Shown here one piece after another: positions 42,281-52,084 of a stretch of 64,000 nucleotides of DNA. The notes below the pieces were generated by a model that saw nothing but the letters and a program-made list of their open reading frames with translations, did no database searches and was not told the origin of the DNA. The stretch comes from Candidatus Hydrogenedentota bacterium (GTDB taxonomy: Bacteria; Hydrogenedentota; Hydrogenedentia; Hydrogenedentales; JAEUWI01). Each line of letters opens with the position of its first letter. Positions within the stretch are counted from its first letter, which is position 1. The stretch covers positions 145,575 to 209,574 of the forward strand of contig JACPGE010000069.1 in the NCBI GenBank assembly GCA_016182605.1, given 5' to 3'. The translations under genes and the position numbers were made by a program.

Positions 42281-44215
42281 ATGGGAAAAGTTATCGGGAT
42301 CGACTTGGGCACCACCAACTCCTGCGTCGCCGTCATGGAAGGCGGCGAGCCGGTGGTTATTGCCAATACCGAAGGCAACCGGACCACGCCGTCCATCGTG
42401 GCCTTTACTAAAGACGGCGAGCGCCTCATCGGCGCCGTGGCAAAACGCCAGGCCGTCACCAATCCCTCCAACACGATCTTCTCGATCAAGCGCTTCATGG
42501 GCCGCCGCCATGAAGAAGTCCGCTCCGAAGAAAAGATCGTCCCCTACAAGGTCGGCGAATCCAGCACCGGAGACTGCCAGATCGATGTCATGGGCAAGAG
42601 CTACCGTCCCCCCGAGATCTCCGCGATGATCCTCCAGAAAATGAAGGAGACAGCCGAGTCTTACCTGGGACAGACCGTGGACCAGGCCGTCATCACCGTG
42701 CCTGCCTACTTTAACGACGCCCAGCGCCAGGCCACCAAAGACGCCGGCCGCATCGCTGGCCTCGAAGTGCTGCGCATCATCAACGAGCCCACCGCGGCCG
42801 CACTGGCCTACGGACTCGACCGCAAGCGCGACGAAAAGGTAGCCGTGTACGATCTCGGCGGCGGCACCTTCGATATCTCCATCCTCGCCATCGGCGACGA
42901 CAGCTTCGAAGTGCTCAGCACCAACGGCGACACCCACCTCGGCGGCGACGACTTCGACCAGGTCGTCATGGACTGGCTCGCCGAAGAATTCCTCAAAGAA
43001 CATGGCATCGATCTCCGCAAAGACCCCATGGCCCTGCAGCGCCTGAAAGAAGGCGCCGAAAAGGCCAAGTGCGAACTGTCTTCCGCCATGACCACCGACA
43101 TCAACCTGCCCTTCATCACGGCGGACGCCTCCGGACCGAAACACCTGAACTACAACCTCACCCGCGCCAAGCTCGAACAGCTTAGCGACACCCTTTTGCA
43201 GCGCAGCAAGGCCCCCTGCCACCGCGCCCTCGAAGACGCCGGCCTCACCGCTGCCGAAGTCGACGAAGTCATCCTCGTCGGTGGCATGACCCGCATGCCC
43301 GCCGTCGGACGCATCGTTCAGGAAATCTTCCGCAAAGAACCCCACCGTGGCGTCAACCCCGATGAAGTCGTCGCTATCGGCGCCGCCATCCAGGCGGGCG
43401 TGCTCGCGGGCGACGTGAAAGACGTGCTTCTCCTCGACGTGACGCCGCTCTCCCTCGGTATCGAAACCCTCGGCGGCGTCTGCACCAAACTCATCGAACG
43501 CAATACCACCATCCCCGTGACCAAACGGCAGGTCTTCTCTACCGCGGCCGACAACCAGACCGCCGTCACCATCCGCGTCCTCCAGGGAGAACGTGAAATG
43601 GCGCGGGACAACCGTGCACTGGGCAACTTCGATCTCGTCGGTCTGCCGCCCGCGCCGCGGGGCATCCCGCAGATTGAAGTGAGCTTCGACATTGACGCCA
43701 ACGGCATCGTGCACGTCTCCGCAAAAGACCTGGCGACGAGCAAGGAACAGAAGATCCGTATCGAGTCCTCGAGCGGGCTCTCGGAAGATGAGATTGAAAA
43801 GCTCGTGAAAGACGCCGAAATCCACGCTGACGAGGACAAAAAGCGCAAACACGAGATCGAAGTCCGTAACAACGCGGACACGCTCCTCTATACGACCGAA
43901 AAAACCCTCAAGGAACATGCAGACAAAGTTCCCGCGGGGGACAAGGGCGCCATCGAGAGCGCCATGGAGCATCTTCGTGAAGCCCTGAAAGGCGCCAACA
44001 CCGAAGCCATTGAGTCTGCTGCTGCGCGCCTTTCCGAAGCCGCCGGCAAGATGGCCGAAGCCATGTATGCCGCCGCGGGCCAGGCTCAGGGCGCACCCGG
44101 CGCAAATGGCGGCGCGCAAGGCGCCGGACCCGCCCCGAACGACGGCCACGAGAACAAAGGCGATACTGTGGATGCCGATTTCACGGTTGTCGACGAAGAC
44201 GAAAAGAAAAACTAA
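42281..44215 (+). CDS. dnaK: Chaperone DnaK (Hsp70)
   Basis: 644 residues, GGAGG 8 nt upstream. Typical Hsp70: ATP-binding loop '[18 protein letters not shown]', '[13 protein letters not shown]', '[14 protein letters not shown]', '[14 protein letters not shown]', then the substrate domain '[17 protein letters not shown]' and a C-terminal lid with a Gly/Ala-rich tail ending in a charged '[14 protein letters not shown]', the usual EEVD-like end in bacteria. It is in operon with grpE and dnaJ and thereby under HrcA control. Confidence 0.98.
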   Translation: MGKVIGIDLGTTNSCVAVMEGGEPVVIANTEGNRTTPSIVAFTKDGERLIGAVAKRQAVTNPSNTIFSIKRFMGRRHEEVRSEEKIVPYKVGESSTGDCQIDVMGKSYRPPEISAMILQKMKETAESYLGQTVDQAVITVPAYFNDAQRQATKDAGRIAGLEVLRIINEPTAAALAYGLDRKRDEKVAVYDLGGGTFDISILAIGDDSFEVLSTNGDTHLGGDDFDQVVMDWLAEEFLKEHGIDLRKDPMALQRLKEGAEKAKCELSSAMTTDINLPFITADASGPKHLNYNLTRAKLEQLSDTLLQRSKAPCHRALEDAGLTAAEVDEVILVGGMTRMPAVGRIVQEIFRKEPHRGVNPDEVVAIGAAIQAGVLAGDVKDVLLLDVTPLSLGIETLGGVCTKLIERNTTIPVTKRQVFSTAADNQTAVTIRVLQGEREMARDNRALGNFDLVGLPPAPRGIPQIEVSFDIDANGIVHVSAKDLATSKEQKIRIESSSGLSEDEIEKLVKDAEIHADEDKKRKHEIEVRNNADTLLYTTEKTLKEHADKVPAGDKGAIESAMEHLREALKGANTEAIESAAARLSEAAGKMAEAMYAAAGQAQGAPGANGGAQGAGPAPNDGHENKGDTVDADFTVVDEDEKKN

Positions 44216-44221
44216 CTCTGG

Positions 44222-44254
44222 CGCGGTCCGGATAGACATACTGTCCGGACCGCG
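44222..44254 (+). other. Hairpin between dnaK and dnaJ
   Basis: A perfect 11-bp stem CGCGGTCCGGA / TCCGGACCGCG with an 11-nt loop lies 7 nt after the dnaK stop. No T-run follows, so it is more likely a partial attenuator or mRNA stabiliser that sets the dnaK:dnaJ ratio than a full terminator. Confidence 0.7.
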
Positions 44255-44286
44255 TCCTGTTCCATCCAGGAGTGCAGCACGGCGTT

Positions 44287-45390
44287 ATGGCGCATCGAGA
44301 TCTCTACGAAATTCTGGGCGTACCCAAAGAATCCTCGCAGGATGAAATCCGCAAGGCCTATCTCAAACTCGCCCACAAGTACCACCCCGACAAAACCGGC
44401 GGAAACAAGGACGCGGAAGATAAGCTGAAAGAGATCAACGCAGCCTACGACATCCTTAAGAACCCCGAAAAACGCCAGGCCTACGATCGCTACGGCACCG
44501 AAAATATGCAGGGTGGATTCGGCGGCGCCCCGGGTCAGGGTGGATTCGAAGCCCCCTTTGAAGACTTCTTCGACATGCTCTTCGGCCAGGGCAAACGCCG
44601 TGGCGGCGCCCAGCCGGGGAACGACCTGGAACTCCGCCTCAGCATCCGCCTCGAAGAAGCGGCCTTCGGCGCAAAGAAGAAACTGCGCTTCTCCCGCATG
44701 GAAAACTGCAACGATTGCTCCGGCACCGGCGCGGCCTCGGGCTCTAAACCGGAGGTCTGCCCGCAATGCGGCGGCTCCGGCCAGGTGCGCGTGGCCCACG
44801 GTTTCTTCAGCGTCACCCGTACCTGTCCAAAATGCAATGGCGGCGGCAAGATCATCGCCAACCCCTGCCGCACCTGTAGCGGCCGCGGCCAGATAAAGGC
44901 CAACCGGGAATTGAGCGTCGATGTGCCCGCCGGCGTGGACTCGGGATCGCGTCTTCGCGTGTCTGGCGAAGGCGAACCCGGACGCAGCGGCGGCGGACGC
45001 GGCGACCTCTACATCCACATCGAGGTGGAGCCCCATCCCCTCTTCGAGCGCAAAGACACCACCATCATTTGCGAGGTGCCCATCAACCTGGCGCAGGCTA
45101 CCCTCGGCGTCACGGTGCGCGTGCCCACGCTGGACGGCGAAGCCGAGCTCAAGGTGCCTGCCGGCACCCAGTCGGGCGCCCAGTTGCGGCTCCGGGGCCT
45201 GGGTATGCCGGACCTGCGCGGTTACCGCCAGGGCGACCAGATTGTGAGGGTCATTGTGGAAACCCCGGCCAAACTCTCCAAGCGCCAGCGCGAAATCCTC
45301 GAAGAGTTCGAATCCCTCTCCGACGACAAAGCCTATCCCCTCAAACGCAAATTTGACGAAAAGGTCTCAAAAATCCGGGAAAGCAAGTAG
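44287..45390 (+). CDS. dnaJ: Chaperone DnaJ (Hsp40, type I)
   Basis: 367 residues from ATG 44287. The J domain (1-68) has 'LYEILGVPKESSQDEIRKAY' and the HPD tripeptide in 'HKYHPDKTGG'; a short G/F region follows ('MQGGFGGAPGQGGF'). Four zinc-binding C-x-x-C-x-G-x-G repeats are visible: CNDCSGTG, CPQCGGSG, CPKCNGGG and CRTCSGRG. The C-terminal substrate domains end in a basic 'KRKFDEKVSKIRESK'. It stimulates the DnaK ATPase. The alternative GTG at 44272 is too close to its AGGAG to be used. Confidence 0.97.
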   Translation: MAHRDLYEILGVPKESSQDEIRKAYLKLAHKYHPDKTGGNKDAEDKLKEINAAYDILKNPEKRQAYDRYGTENMQGGFGGAPGQGGFEAPFEDFFDMLFGQGKRRGGAQPGNDLELRLSIRLEEAAFGAKKKLRFSRMENCNDCSGTGAASGSKPEVCPQCGGSGQVRVAHGFFSVTRTCPKCNGGGKIIANPCRTCSGRGQIKANRELSVDVPAGVDSGSRLRVSGEGEPGRSGGGRGDLYIHIEVEPHPLFERKDTTIICEVPINLAQATLGVTVRVPTLDGEAELKVPAGTQSGAQLRLRGLGMPDLRGYRQGDQIVRVIVETPAKLSKRQREILEEFESLSDDKAYPLKRKFDEKVSKIRESK

Positions 45391-45643
45391 CCCCGGGGCC
45401 GCGCCCGTATGCATGGCGCAGGTTCAAGTGCAGGCAAGTTCCGGGAATGGCCCGCTTGCCTTGCAACCTCGTGAAACGGGCTGTTAGAATCTAGCACCGC
45501 GCTGAACGAGGGATTAGGGTATCCGGCATGGGCCGGCACAGGCGTTGGCGCGGTTTCCCGCGGACAGCCATTTGTGCCCTTTCCGCGCCTGATTCTTGTC
45601 ATTCAAAACGAGCCATCGCGATCTACAATAGGAGAACTCCCCC

Positions 45644-45985
45644 ATGGCTTTCGTAGTCACCGAGCCCTGCATCAAATGCAAATACACCGACTGCGTGGAC
45701 GTGTGCCCCGTGGCCTGCTTCCACGAGGGCGAAACCATGCTGACGATCGATCCGGATGAGTGCATCGACTGCGGGGTCTGTGTCGACGAATGTCCCGTCT
45801 CCGCCATTTTCTCGGAAGATGAAGTGCCGGAAAAATGGAAAGAGTACGTCGAGCTGAATGCCAAGTACAGCAAGGAATGGCCCTCCATCGAAGAGGGCAA
45901 GGATCCGCTGGATTCCGCGGAAGACTACAAGGAAAAAGAAAACAAGCGCGACGAGTTCAGCCCGAATCCCGGCGGCGAAGGCTGA
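45644..45985 (+). CDS. fdxA: 7Fe ferredoxin FdxA
   Basis: 113 residues, TAGGAGAA upstream. The N-terminal half is almost identical in pattern to FdxA proteins: '[20 protein letters not shown]', then CP, and '[14 protein letters not shown]' for the second cluster. The cysteine pattern fits one [3Fe-4S] and one [4Fe-4S] cluster. '[13 protein letters not shown]' near residue 70 is the family's conserved helix; a charged tail of about 25 residues follows. Low-potential electron carrier; no dedicated partner nearby. The 45391-45643 gap contains no gene that I can support. Confidence 0.95.
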   Translation: MAFVVTEPCIKCKYTDCVDVCPVACFHEGETMLTIDPDECIDCGVCVDECPVSAIFSEDEVPEKWKEYVELNAKYSKEWPSIEEGKDPLDSAEDYKEKENKRDEFSPNPGGEG

Positions 45986-46010
45986 GCCCACTCCCAGTAA
46001 AAATTCTATC

Positions 46011-46045
46011 GCGCGCGGCGTGCCCCCAGGGGCCTCGCCGCGCGC
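46011..46045. terminator. GC-rich hairpin between convergent fdxA and peptidase genes
   Basis: GCGCGCGGCG (46011-46020) pairs with CGCCGCGCGC (46036-46045), and an inner GCCCC/GGGGC stem extends it. T-tracts on both sides are weak (TTGTATT on plus; ATAGAATTTTT on minus). Probably bidirectional termination. Confidence 0.6.
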
Positions 46046-46052
46046 GTTGTAT

Positions 46053-48767
46053 TCAGGGGGTTGCCGCCGCCGCAGGGGCCGGACTTTCCGGCACAGCCGC
46101 CGTATCCGCGGGCTCCGGCTCGGCTGCCACTTCCGGTTTCGGCGCCTCCGCCGCCTTGCCAATCCGCTCATGCACCGCCTTGATCTGACGCTCCAGTTCT
46201 TCCACCTTGTCCTGCAATTCGCGCCGTTCGTCCTTGAGCAGATCCACATCGTCCCGCAACTCGAGCACTTGGTCCGGAGTACGGCGGCCCTCGCGTATCG
46301 CCTTGATCGCGGCCTTGATCTCTTCCTGCTCCCCGGCATCCTTCGCCGTCTCCAAGTACGATTCCAGCGCCGGCAGCGTACGCGGATCGTCCAAAGAGCG
46401 GAATGCCGCCAGTGCACTGCGCCGGACGCCCCGGTTTTCACTCGTCAGGAAAGGCTTGAGGATCGCCGCGGCCCGCTGGGTCTTCCCATTGTTCCAGCCC
46501 CACTGAGCGACCGCGGCTATAGCTTCATTCCAACTGTCGCGCGGCCCCGCGCCTGGCAGGAAACGCTCCAAAGCATGGATATCGTCCGTGTCGGCAAGAT
46601 CGCCCATGAGCCGCAACACCGCATCGCGCAACACGCCATTGTGCGATTCGCGATCGAGCAGCGGCAGCGCCGCCTCCAGGCTCTCGGGCTTGCGCAACGT
46701 GTTCAAACCGTCCACCGCCCCCGCGAGCACATACGGGCTCGGTTCGCCGCCCTTCACCGTATCCAGCAGCGCCGTTACGGCCGCCGGCTTGTCGAAGGTT
46801 CCTAGCGCCGCAATGACCGCCCGCCGCACGCGCGCGTCCGTGTCGTCGAGGCCCTGAACCAGCGCATCGATCGCAGCCGGCGTCTCCATGTCGCCCAGTG
46901 CCTCTGCCGCCTTCACACGCACGCCCCAGAACGCATCCGATTCCAGCGACCGCGCAACGTGTTCCACCGCCTGTGGGCTCGACTGCTTCGCGAACCACGC
47001 CAGCGCCTGGTATTTTCCCGAGGCCACAGGATCCTCCGCGAGCTGGATCTGCCACATCTCTTCGGTCTTCTTCAGCGTAAGCTTCTTCAGCAGCGACTCT
47101 TCGGGGTCGAAGCGGAAGTCGCGCGGTTTCCCCGGCAACGGTATCAACACATTGTCTTCCGCCGTGTCGATGTGCAGCGTGTGGTCCTTGGTCCAGCCGT
47201 CTCCCATGAAGCGCATCGGCACATCGAACGTGAAGACCTTGCCACCGGCGCGCTTGGCCTGCGTCTGGGCGATCTCGACGCGCGCGGCCTGCTGAGCGGC
47301 CTCCCACGTATACGTCACCGAAAGCTCCGGTATCCCCGAGGCATAGACCCACTGCGCAAAGAACGCCTCCAAACCCATCCCAGACACCGCCTCCAGCGTG
47401 CGCATCAGATCGTTGGTCTCCACCACCTGATTCTGGTAGCGCTGGAGATAGGCCTGCAATCCGGCAAAGAAAAGCTCGTCGCCCAGCTTTCTGCGCAGCA
47501 TGTGGAGTACCCACGCGCCCTTCTCATAGACCCGGTAGGTGAAAAGGTCAAACGGTTCCTTGAACTCCCGCCACACCACCGGGGGATTGTCTTTCTGGTT
47601 GTCGCGCGCCCCAATCTTCTCCGACATCTCCCACAGCCCGTGGTAAAAAAGATCCTGCCCAAAGTGCGCCTCGTTAAACAGCGACTCGGAATACGTCGCG
47701 AAGCCCTCGTTCAGCCACAGGTGCGACCAGTCCCGGCACGTGATGAGATCCCCAAACCATTGGTGCGCCAGCTCGTGGCTCACCAAATCGTCGCTGCTGT
47801 ACGTGAGGTGCGCCGCATCGTCGTGAAGCGTGCGCTCCGTCAGCGTCGTGATCGACGTGTTCTCCATGCCCCCCGCAATAAAATCGGCCACTGCCACCTG
47901 CGAATAGCGCCCAAAAGGATATGGCATCGCAAAGCGTTCCTGAAAAAATGTCATCATCGCCGGCGTCAGGCCAAAGCTGTTGTTCGCCATCGCCTCAAAG
48001 CCCGGCAACACATAATAGTAAATGGGCACGCCGCTGCCCTCCGCCTTCAACTCGGAAAAGCGCCCCGCAAGCAGGCTGATCAGGTAGGTCGTGTGCTCGT
48101 GATCCAGCCGCCAGTGAAAGGTCGCCGTGTTCGCGGCCGTGTCCCGGGTTTCCTCCACCAACTCCCCATTGCTCAGCACCCGCATGTCGCCCGGCACCGT
48201 CGCAATGATTTCCGAGGTCGCGCGCTCATTCGGAAAATCGATGCACGGAAACCAGTGCCGCGCTTCGTCCGCCTCGCCTTGCGTCCAGGCCTGGGTCTCC
48301 CGCTCCGTGTAGCCTTTGCGCGGCGTGCGAAAGTACATGCCCTTGCGCGGGTGATGCACTTCATGCCGAATCGTCACCTGAAAGGCCTGGCCCGCGGGAA
48401 CCGGTGCGGGCAGATACACGCGCAGCTTGTCCTCGGAAACATCAAAGGTCAGCGCCGTCCCGGCCCCATCCACCGCGCCATGTATCACGAGATCCACTGC
48501 GTCCAGTTCCACCTCACTGGCGGGCTTCCCCACCGGCACAAGCGAGAGCGTTGTGTTTCCAGCCACCGACTCCTTCGCAAAATCGAGCGCCACCTCAATG
48601 CGGATATGCTGCACATCGAAAGGGCGTCCGCGCCCGAATTGAGGCGCGGCAGGGTCGGGATCCTCCAGGCGGATCACGTGGGCACAGCGCTCGAAGCGGT
48701 CTTCTTCAGCCCGAAGCACCGGCGCCACAAGCAACAGCAACATAAGCATCGCAATAAAACGGCACAT
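46053..48767 (-). CDS. M1 family aminopeptidase with HEAT repeats and coiled-coil tail
   Basis: 904 residues from ATG 48767 (AGGA 9 nt upstream) with a signal peptide ending near 'VLRA' (residue 20). The gluzincin domain has the substrate-binding GGMEN near residue 297 and the zinc motif HELAHQWFGD near 327 with the third ligand Glu in 'WLNEGFATY'. After the catalytic part come several HEAT-like repeats ('ESDAFWGVRVKAAEALGDM', 'DTDARVRRAVIAALGTF') and then a coiled coil ('DDVDLLKDERRELQDKVEEL') and a Pro/Ala/Glu-rich tail. Such extended M1 peptidases act in the periplasm on peptides. It is third in the operon small protein - symporter - peptidase (16 nt gap), suggesting hydrolysis coupled to uptake. 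Confidence 0.92.
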   Translation of the reverse strand: MCRFIAMLMLLLLVAPVLRAEEDRFERCAHVIRLEDPDPAAPQFGRGRPFDVQHIRIEVALDFAKESVAGNTTLSLVPVGKPASEVELDAVDLVIHGAVDGAGTALTFDVSEDKLRVYLPAPVPAGQAFQVTIRHEVHHPRKGMYFRTPRKGYTERETQAWTQGEADEARHWFPCIDFPNERATSEIIATVPGDMRVLSNGELVEETRDTAANTATFHWRLDHEHTTYLISLLAGRFSELKAEGSGVPIYYYVLPGFEAMANNSFGLTPAMMTFFQERFAMPYPFGRYSQVAVADFIAGGMENTSITTLTERTLHDDAAHLTYSSDDLVSHELAHQWFGDLITCRDWSHLWLNEGFATYSESLFNEAHFGQDLFYHGLWEMSEKIGARDNQKDNPPVVWREFKEPFDLFTYRVYEKGAWVLHMLRRKLGDELFFAGLQAYLQRYQNQVVETNDLMRTLEAVSGMGLEAFFAQWVYASGIPELSVTYTWEAAQQAARVEIAQTQAKRAGGKVFTFDVPMRFMGDGWTKDHTLHIDTAEDNVLIPLPGKPRDFRFDPEESLLKKLTLKKTEEMWQIQLAEDPVASGKYQALAWFAKQSSPQAVEHVARSLESDAFWGVRVKAAEALGDMETPAAIDALVQGLDDTDARVRRAVIAALGTFDKPAAVTALLDTVKGGEPSPYVLAGAVDGLNTLRKPESLEAALPLLDRESHNGVLRDAVLRLMGDLADTDDIHALERFLPGAGPRDSWNEAIAAVAQWGWNNGKTQRAAAILKPFLTSENRGVRRSALAAFRSLDDPRTLPALESYLETAKDAGEQEEIKAAIKAIREGRRTPDQVLELRDDVDLLKDERRELQDKVEELERQIKAVHERIGKAAEAPKPEVAAEPEPADTAAVPESPAPAAAATP

Positions 48768-48783
48768 CGGATATATCCTCAAC

Positions 48784-50631
48784 CTATAGGTGTTTTTCAA
48801 CATATACCGCGTCACCCTCGCTGAAATGAGCGCGGGCCATCGCTCCGGGAGACAGCCGAATGGGGCCGTCTGGCCTGACCGAAACGATTCGGCCGTGAAC
48901 GCTGCGAAGTCCGCCAAGCCACCAGCGCCGGTCACAAACATAAACCAGATCGCCCTGTTCCGCGTTCATCGCGGCGCACATCGCTTCGTTCACTACAATC
49001 GCTTCGTCATCCTGTAGTTCTTCCGCGGTGATCGCCGTGCTGTAATAGGCCTTGCCCGGTTTGCGGTTCGGGGCGCTGCCCTTGAACGACCACATCGCGT
49101 TCAATTGCGTCCCGTTAACCAGGCCATTCAATTGCTCCAACGGCTGCGGCTTCGTCAGCAACGCCACTGGAATGCCACAGGCCAGGCTCGCAAGTATGCT
49201 GAACAGCGCCCGCATGTACGTGTAGCTGTCCGGGCCCATGCCGAAGCTCAAGGGACCAATAAACCAGCCGGAAAAGGGAGCAATCATCGAAAGCCCTGTG
49301 AGCAGACCACCGCCCGCAATCGTCGCCACCGCGGCAGGGCCGTTGTAGCGTCTCCAGAAAAGGCCAAGCAGGATGGCCACCACCACCGGAGGCGGAATGG
49401 CCGCGGTTATAAACGCATGCGCCTCGTAGATCGTGCTGAACTGGTCATACAGGGGCACCAAGGCCAGCCCGACGACGGCAACCATGAGGCTGGAAATGCG
49501 CGCCACCCGCAGGTAGTGCTTGTCTGGCGCGTTCTTGCGGATCAGGGGCTGGTAAATGTCGTTCACAAATATCGCGCTCACCGCGTTGATCAGCGTATCC
49601 GCCGAACTCATCAGCGCCGCCATCAGCGCTGCCAGCACCAGCCCGAATATGCCCGGCTGGCAGAGAAAATCGGAAGCCAGAATAAAAGCGTCCGCCGCGC
49701 CATGCGCCTCGCCAAAGGTCAGTTCCCCGTTGTTCTCCAGCGCCTTCGCTATCCAGCCGCCGCCGGACACCGTGATCGCCGCGAGCGGATACAGGATCAA
49801 AATCCAGAAGAGCGCCATCTTCCGCGCATCCTGCACACTGCGCAGCGCAAGAAAACGCATGATCATCCCCTGGTTCATCAGCACGAACGCCGCCGTGTTC
49901 GCAATCCCATCCTGCGCATAAATCCCGATGAAACTGAATTTCGGCGGATTGGCAAACTCACTGAAGATCTGCCGGTGATCCTGTGGCAACAGCCCCCAGA
50001 ACTCGGTGAACCCGCCAAAGTGAATCACCCCGGCAACAAATAGCCCAAGCCCCACCAGCATCAGGGTGAGCCCCTGCACAAGGTCCGTCATGATCACCGA
50101 GGTCTGTCCCCCCGCCAGCACATAAAACGTGACCGTGAGCCCCGCCAGGCAGGCGCCCGAAAACGTGGACCAGCCCAGCAGCGTATGCAGCGCCGTGCCC
50201 AGCGTCAACAGATTCACGCCCACATAGCTGATCAGATAGAGCATGGTGAAGACCACCGCCGCCTGCCGCGCCACCGGCCCAAATCGCCGGTTAAAGTATT
50301 CCGGCACGGAAACCAGCCGGTTGAAATAGATGATCGGCAGCCACACAAACAACAGGATCGGCACCCAGAACCAGTCGTTCAGATAGCTCTGCGAACTGCC
50401 GATCCCGTATTTGTAGCCCGCCTCACTATACTTCACAAAGCTGTAGCTGCCCACCGTCGTCGCGATGCCGGAAAAGGCAATGAGCCACCAGGCGAAGCGC
50501 TGACCCCCAAGATAGAAATCCTTCGTCGTCGTGGCGTACTTGCCGAAAAGCAGGCCGAAACCCACCACCGCAAAAAAATACACCAGCATGACGAGCGCAT
50601 CGAGCGGCGTGCCAATGAGTTGTTGGCTCAT
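48784..50631 (-). CDS. Sodium:solute symporter (SSS family)
   Basis: 615 residues with about 13 membrane helices. Family hallmarks include 'DFYLGGQRFAWWLIAFSGIATTVGSYSF' (in part), the 'YLISYVGVNLLTLG' helix, and 'ALMAALMSSADTLINAVSAIFVNDIY' (in part) with the sodium-site Ser/Thr residues. A soluble C-terminal segment of about 110 residues follows the last helix, longer than in many members. Substrates in this family include sugars, amino acids and osmolytes; the peptidase next door hints at amino acids or small peptides. It overlaps the preceding small gene (ATGA) and precedes the M1 peptidase. Confidence 0.9.
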   Translation of the reverse strand: MSQQLIGTPLDALVMLVYFFAVVGFGLLFGKYATTTKDFYLGGQRFAWWLIAFSGIATTVGSYSFVKYSEAGYKYGIGSSQSYLNDWFWVPILLFVWLPIIYFNRLVSVPEYFNRRFGPVARQAAVVFTMLYLISYVGVNLLTLGTALHTLLGWSTFSGACLAGLTVTFYVLAGGQTSVIMTDLVQGLTLMLVGLGLFVAGVIHFGGFTEFWGLLPQDHRQIFSEFANPPKFSFIGIYAQDGIANTAAFVLMNQGMIMRFLALRSVQDARKMALFWILILYPLAAITVSGGGWIAKALENNGELTFGEAHGAADAFILASDFLCQPGIFGLVLAALMAALMSSADTLINAVSAIFVNDIYQPLIRKNAPDKHYLRVARISSLMVAVVGLALVPLYDQFSTIYEAHAFITAAIPPPVVVAILLGLFWRRYNGPAAVATIAGGGLLTGLSMIAPFSGWFIGPLSFGMGPDSYTYMRALFSILASLACGIPVALLTKPQPLEQLNGLVNGTQLNAMWSFKGSAPNRKPGKAYYSTAITAEELQDDEAIVVNEAMCAAMNAEQGDLVYVCDRRWWLGGLRSVHGRIVSVRPDGPIRLSPGAMARAHFSEGDAVYVEKHL

Positions 50632-50852
50632 ACCGCGGGCTCCGGCAGCACCATCGGCAGCCAGAACGTGAAGATGCAGCTCAGCAGCAGAAGTGCTGCA
50701 AATCCACCGATGATAATCAGCACCTCACGCCGATCATCGGCAAGAGACAAATCGAGATAACCGCTGCGCCATCCAGCGACGAGTCCGGCCGCGCACAAGA
50801 TCGCGCCAACGCCGAACTGCACCAGGATGGGCAGGACACGGGTGTATTCCAT
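50628..50852 (-). CDS. Small two-helix membrane protein coupled to the symporter
   Basis: 74 residues from ATG 50852 with CAGGA upstream; the longest frame starts earlier in unlikely sequence. Two hydrophobic helices ('ILVQFGVGAILCAAGLVAGW' and 'VLIIIGGFAALLLLSCIFTFW') are separated by a charged loop. The stop overlaps the symporter start by 4 nt, so translation is coupled. Small subunits of this kind often accompany SSS transporters in Planctomycetes-like genomes. Function unknown. Confidence 0.7.
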   Translation of the reverse strand: MEYTRVLPILVQFGVGAILCAAGLVAGWRSGYLDLSLADDRREVLIIIGGFAALLLLSCIFTFWLPMVLPEPAV

Positions 50853-50930
50853 GAAAAAATCCTGAGTTAAGGCCAATTTGCACCGCGCTATCATAATTCG
50901 CGGGCAAATGCAGAGTAAACCTTCTAACCC

Positions 50931-50992
50931 GCATATTTCACCACTTTGCGACCTCCGGATCGCATTCGGATTGGCAACGTGGTGAAATATGC
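50931..50992. promoter_or_regulatory. 14-bp perfect inverted repeat in a divergent region
   Basis: GCATATTTCACCAC (50931-50944) and GTGGTGAAATATGC (50979-50992) with a 34-nt spacer that itself can fold (TCCG/CGGA). It lies between the symporter operon and thiG. No T-run follows on either side. An operator for a large dimer, a miniature mobile element or an RNA stem are all possible. No TPP riboswitch sequence was found in the 321-nt gap. Confidence 0.5.
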
Positions 50993-51173
50993 TCAGCGTA
51001 ACGTCGATGCTGGCGTTCACTGGGCAGGCTAAATCACGGGCTGCCTGGCGATGCCGCCGTGCATGTTGTGGTAATTGTGGATGTACGAAAGAGTTACGAA
51101 ATACCTGCTACACTAAAGACCCCGGGACATGCGCGCCCGGGCAAGCCCACACCGAAGAAGAATCGCCCTTATC

Positions 51174-51968
51174 ATGGATCATTTTCTCGCCAATGACCCG
51201 CTCATCATCGCCGGACGCTCCTTTCGTTCCCGCCTGATGATCGGCACCGGAAAATTTCCCTCCGCCGCCGCACTCAAGGCCGCGGTGGATGCCTCCCACG
51301 CAGAAATCATCACCGTCGCCCTGCGGCGTGTCGACCTGAACGACGCGGAGAACGGCAGCATCCTCTCCGTCCTCGACCCGGAGCGCCACCTCATCCTCCC
51401 CAACACCAGCGGCGCACGCACTGCCGAAGAGGCCGTCCGCCTCGCCAAGCTCGCCCGCGCCGGCGGCCTGCCCGCGTGGGTAAAGCTCGAACTCACCCCA
51501 GAGCCGCGCTACCTCCTCCCCGATCCCATCGAAACCCTCCGCGCCGCCGAAATGCTCATTAAAGAAGGCTTCGTCGTGCTGCCCTATATCCAGGCCGACC
51601 CCGTCCTGGCCAAGCGCCTCGAAGAGGCCGGCACGGCCACCGTCATGCCCCTCGGCGCGCCCATCGGCAGCAACCGCGGCGTCAAAACACGCGACATGAT
51701 CGGCATCATCATCGAGCAGGCCAACATCCCCGTCGTCGTCGACGCCGGTCTCGGCGCACCGTCCCACGCCGCCGAAGCCATGGAGATGGGCGCCGCCGCC
51801 GTGCTCGTAAACACCGCCCTGGCCGACGCCGTTGACCACGCGGGCATGGCAGAGGCCTTCGCCATGGGCGCCGCCGCAGGACGCCGTGCGTACCTCGCCG
51901 GACTCGGCCGCGAACGCGCCGCCGCGGAAGCCTCCTCGCCCCTCACGGGCTTCCTGGGCTCGCTATGA
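51174..51968 (+). CDS. thiG: Thiazole synthase ThiG
   Basis: 264 residues from ATG 51174; a longer frame exists but starts in unlikely sequence. The TIM-barrel enzyme has '[20 protein letters not shown]' with the Schiff-base strand region near the N-terminus, '[16 protein letters not shown]' with the catalytic Lys, '[16 protein letters not shown]', and '[20 protein letters not shown]' and 'AVLVNTALA' at the phosphate site. ThiG forms the thiazole phosphate of thiamine from DXP, dehydroglycine and ThiS-thiocarboxylate. thiH, the dehydroglycine supplier, follows after a 363-nt repeat region. thiS is absent here. Confidence 0.95.
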   Translation: MDHFLANDPLIIAGRSFRSRLMIGTGKFPSAAALKAAVDASHAEIITVALRRVDLNDAENGSILSVLDPERHLILPNTSGARTAEEAVRLAKLARAGGLPAWVKLELTPEPRYLLPDPIETLRAAEMLIKEGFVVLPYIQADPVLAKRLEEAGTATVMPLGAPIGSNRGVKTRDMIGIIIEQANIPVVVDAGLGAPSHAAEAMEMGAAAVLVNTALADAVDHAGMAEAFAMGAAAGRRAYLAGLGRERAAAEASSPLTGFLGSL

Positions 51969-51982
51969 GTTATCAACGCTCG

Positions 51983-52070
51983 TTCCCACGGTCCCCCGTG
52001 GGAATGCATATAATCAGACAGAGTTTTCGGCGCCTTTCATTGGGCTCGCTCCCACGGTCCTCCGTGGGAA
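51983..52070. repeat. Two copies of a palindromic REP-like element
   Basis: Copy 1 has TTCCCACGG / CCGTGGGAA (51983-52004) and copy 2 TCCCACGG / CCGTGGGA (52050-52069), each with a 4-nt loop and flanked by CG at the left and TGCA at the right. A third copy with the same flanks is at 54571-54592. They look like dispersed extragenic palindromes. Confidence 0.85.
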
Positions 52071-52084
52071 TGCACGGGAACCCA

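Noticed and set aside
50853..51173. TPP riboswitch upstream of thiG
   Set aside because: The conserved CTGAGA and ACCCTTTGAACCTGAT-type blocks are absent; only an inverted repeat is present.
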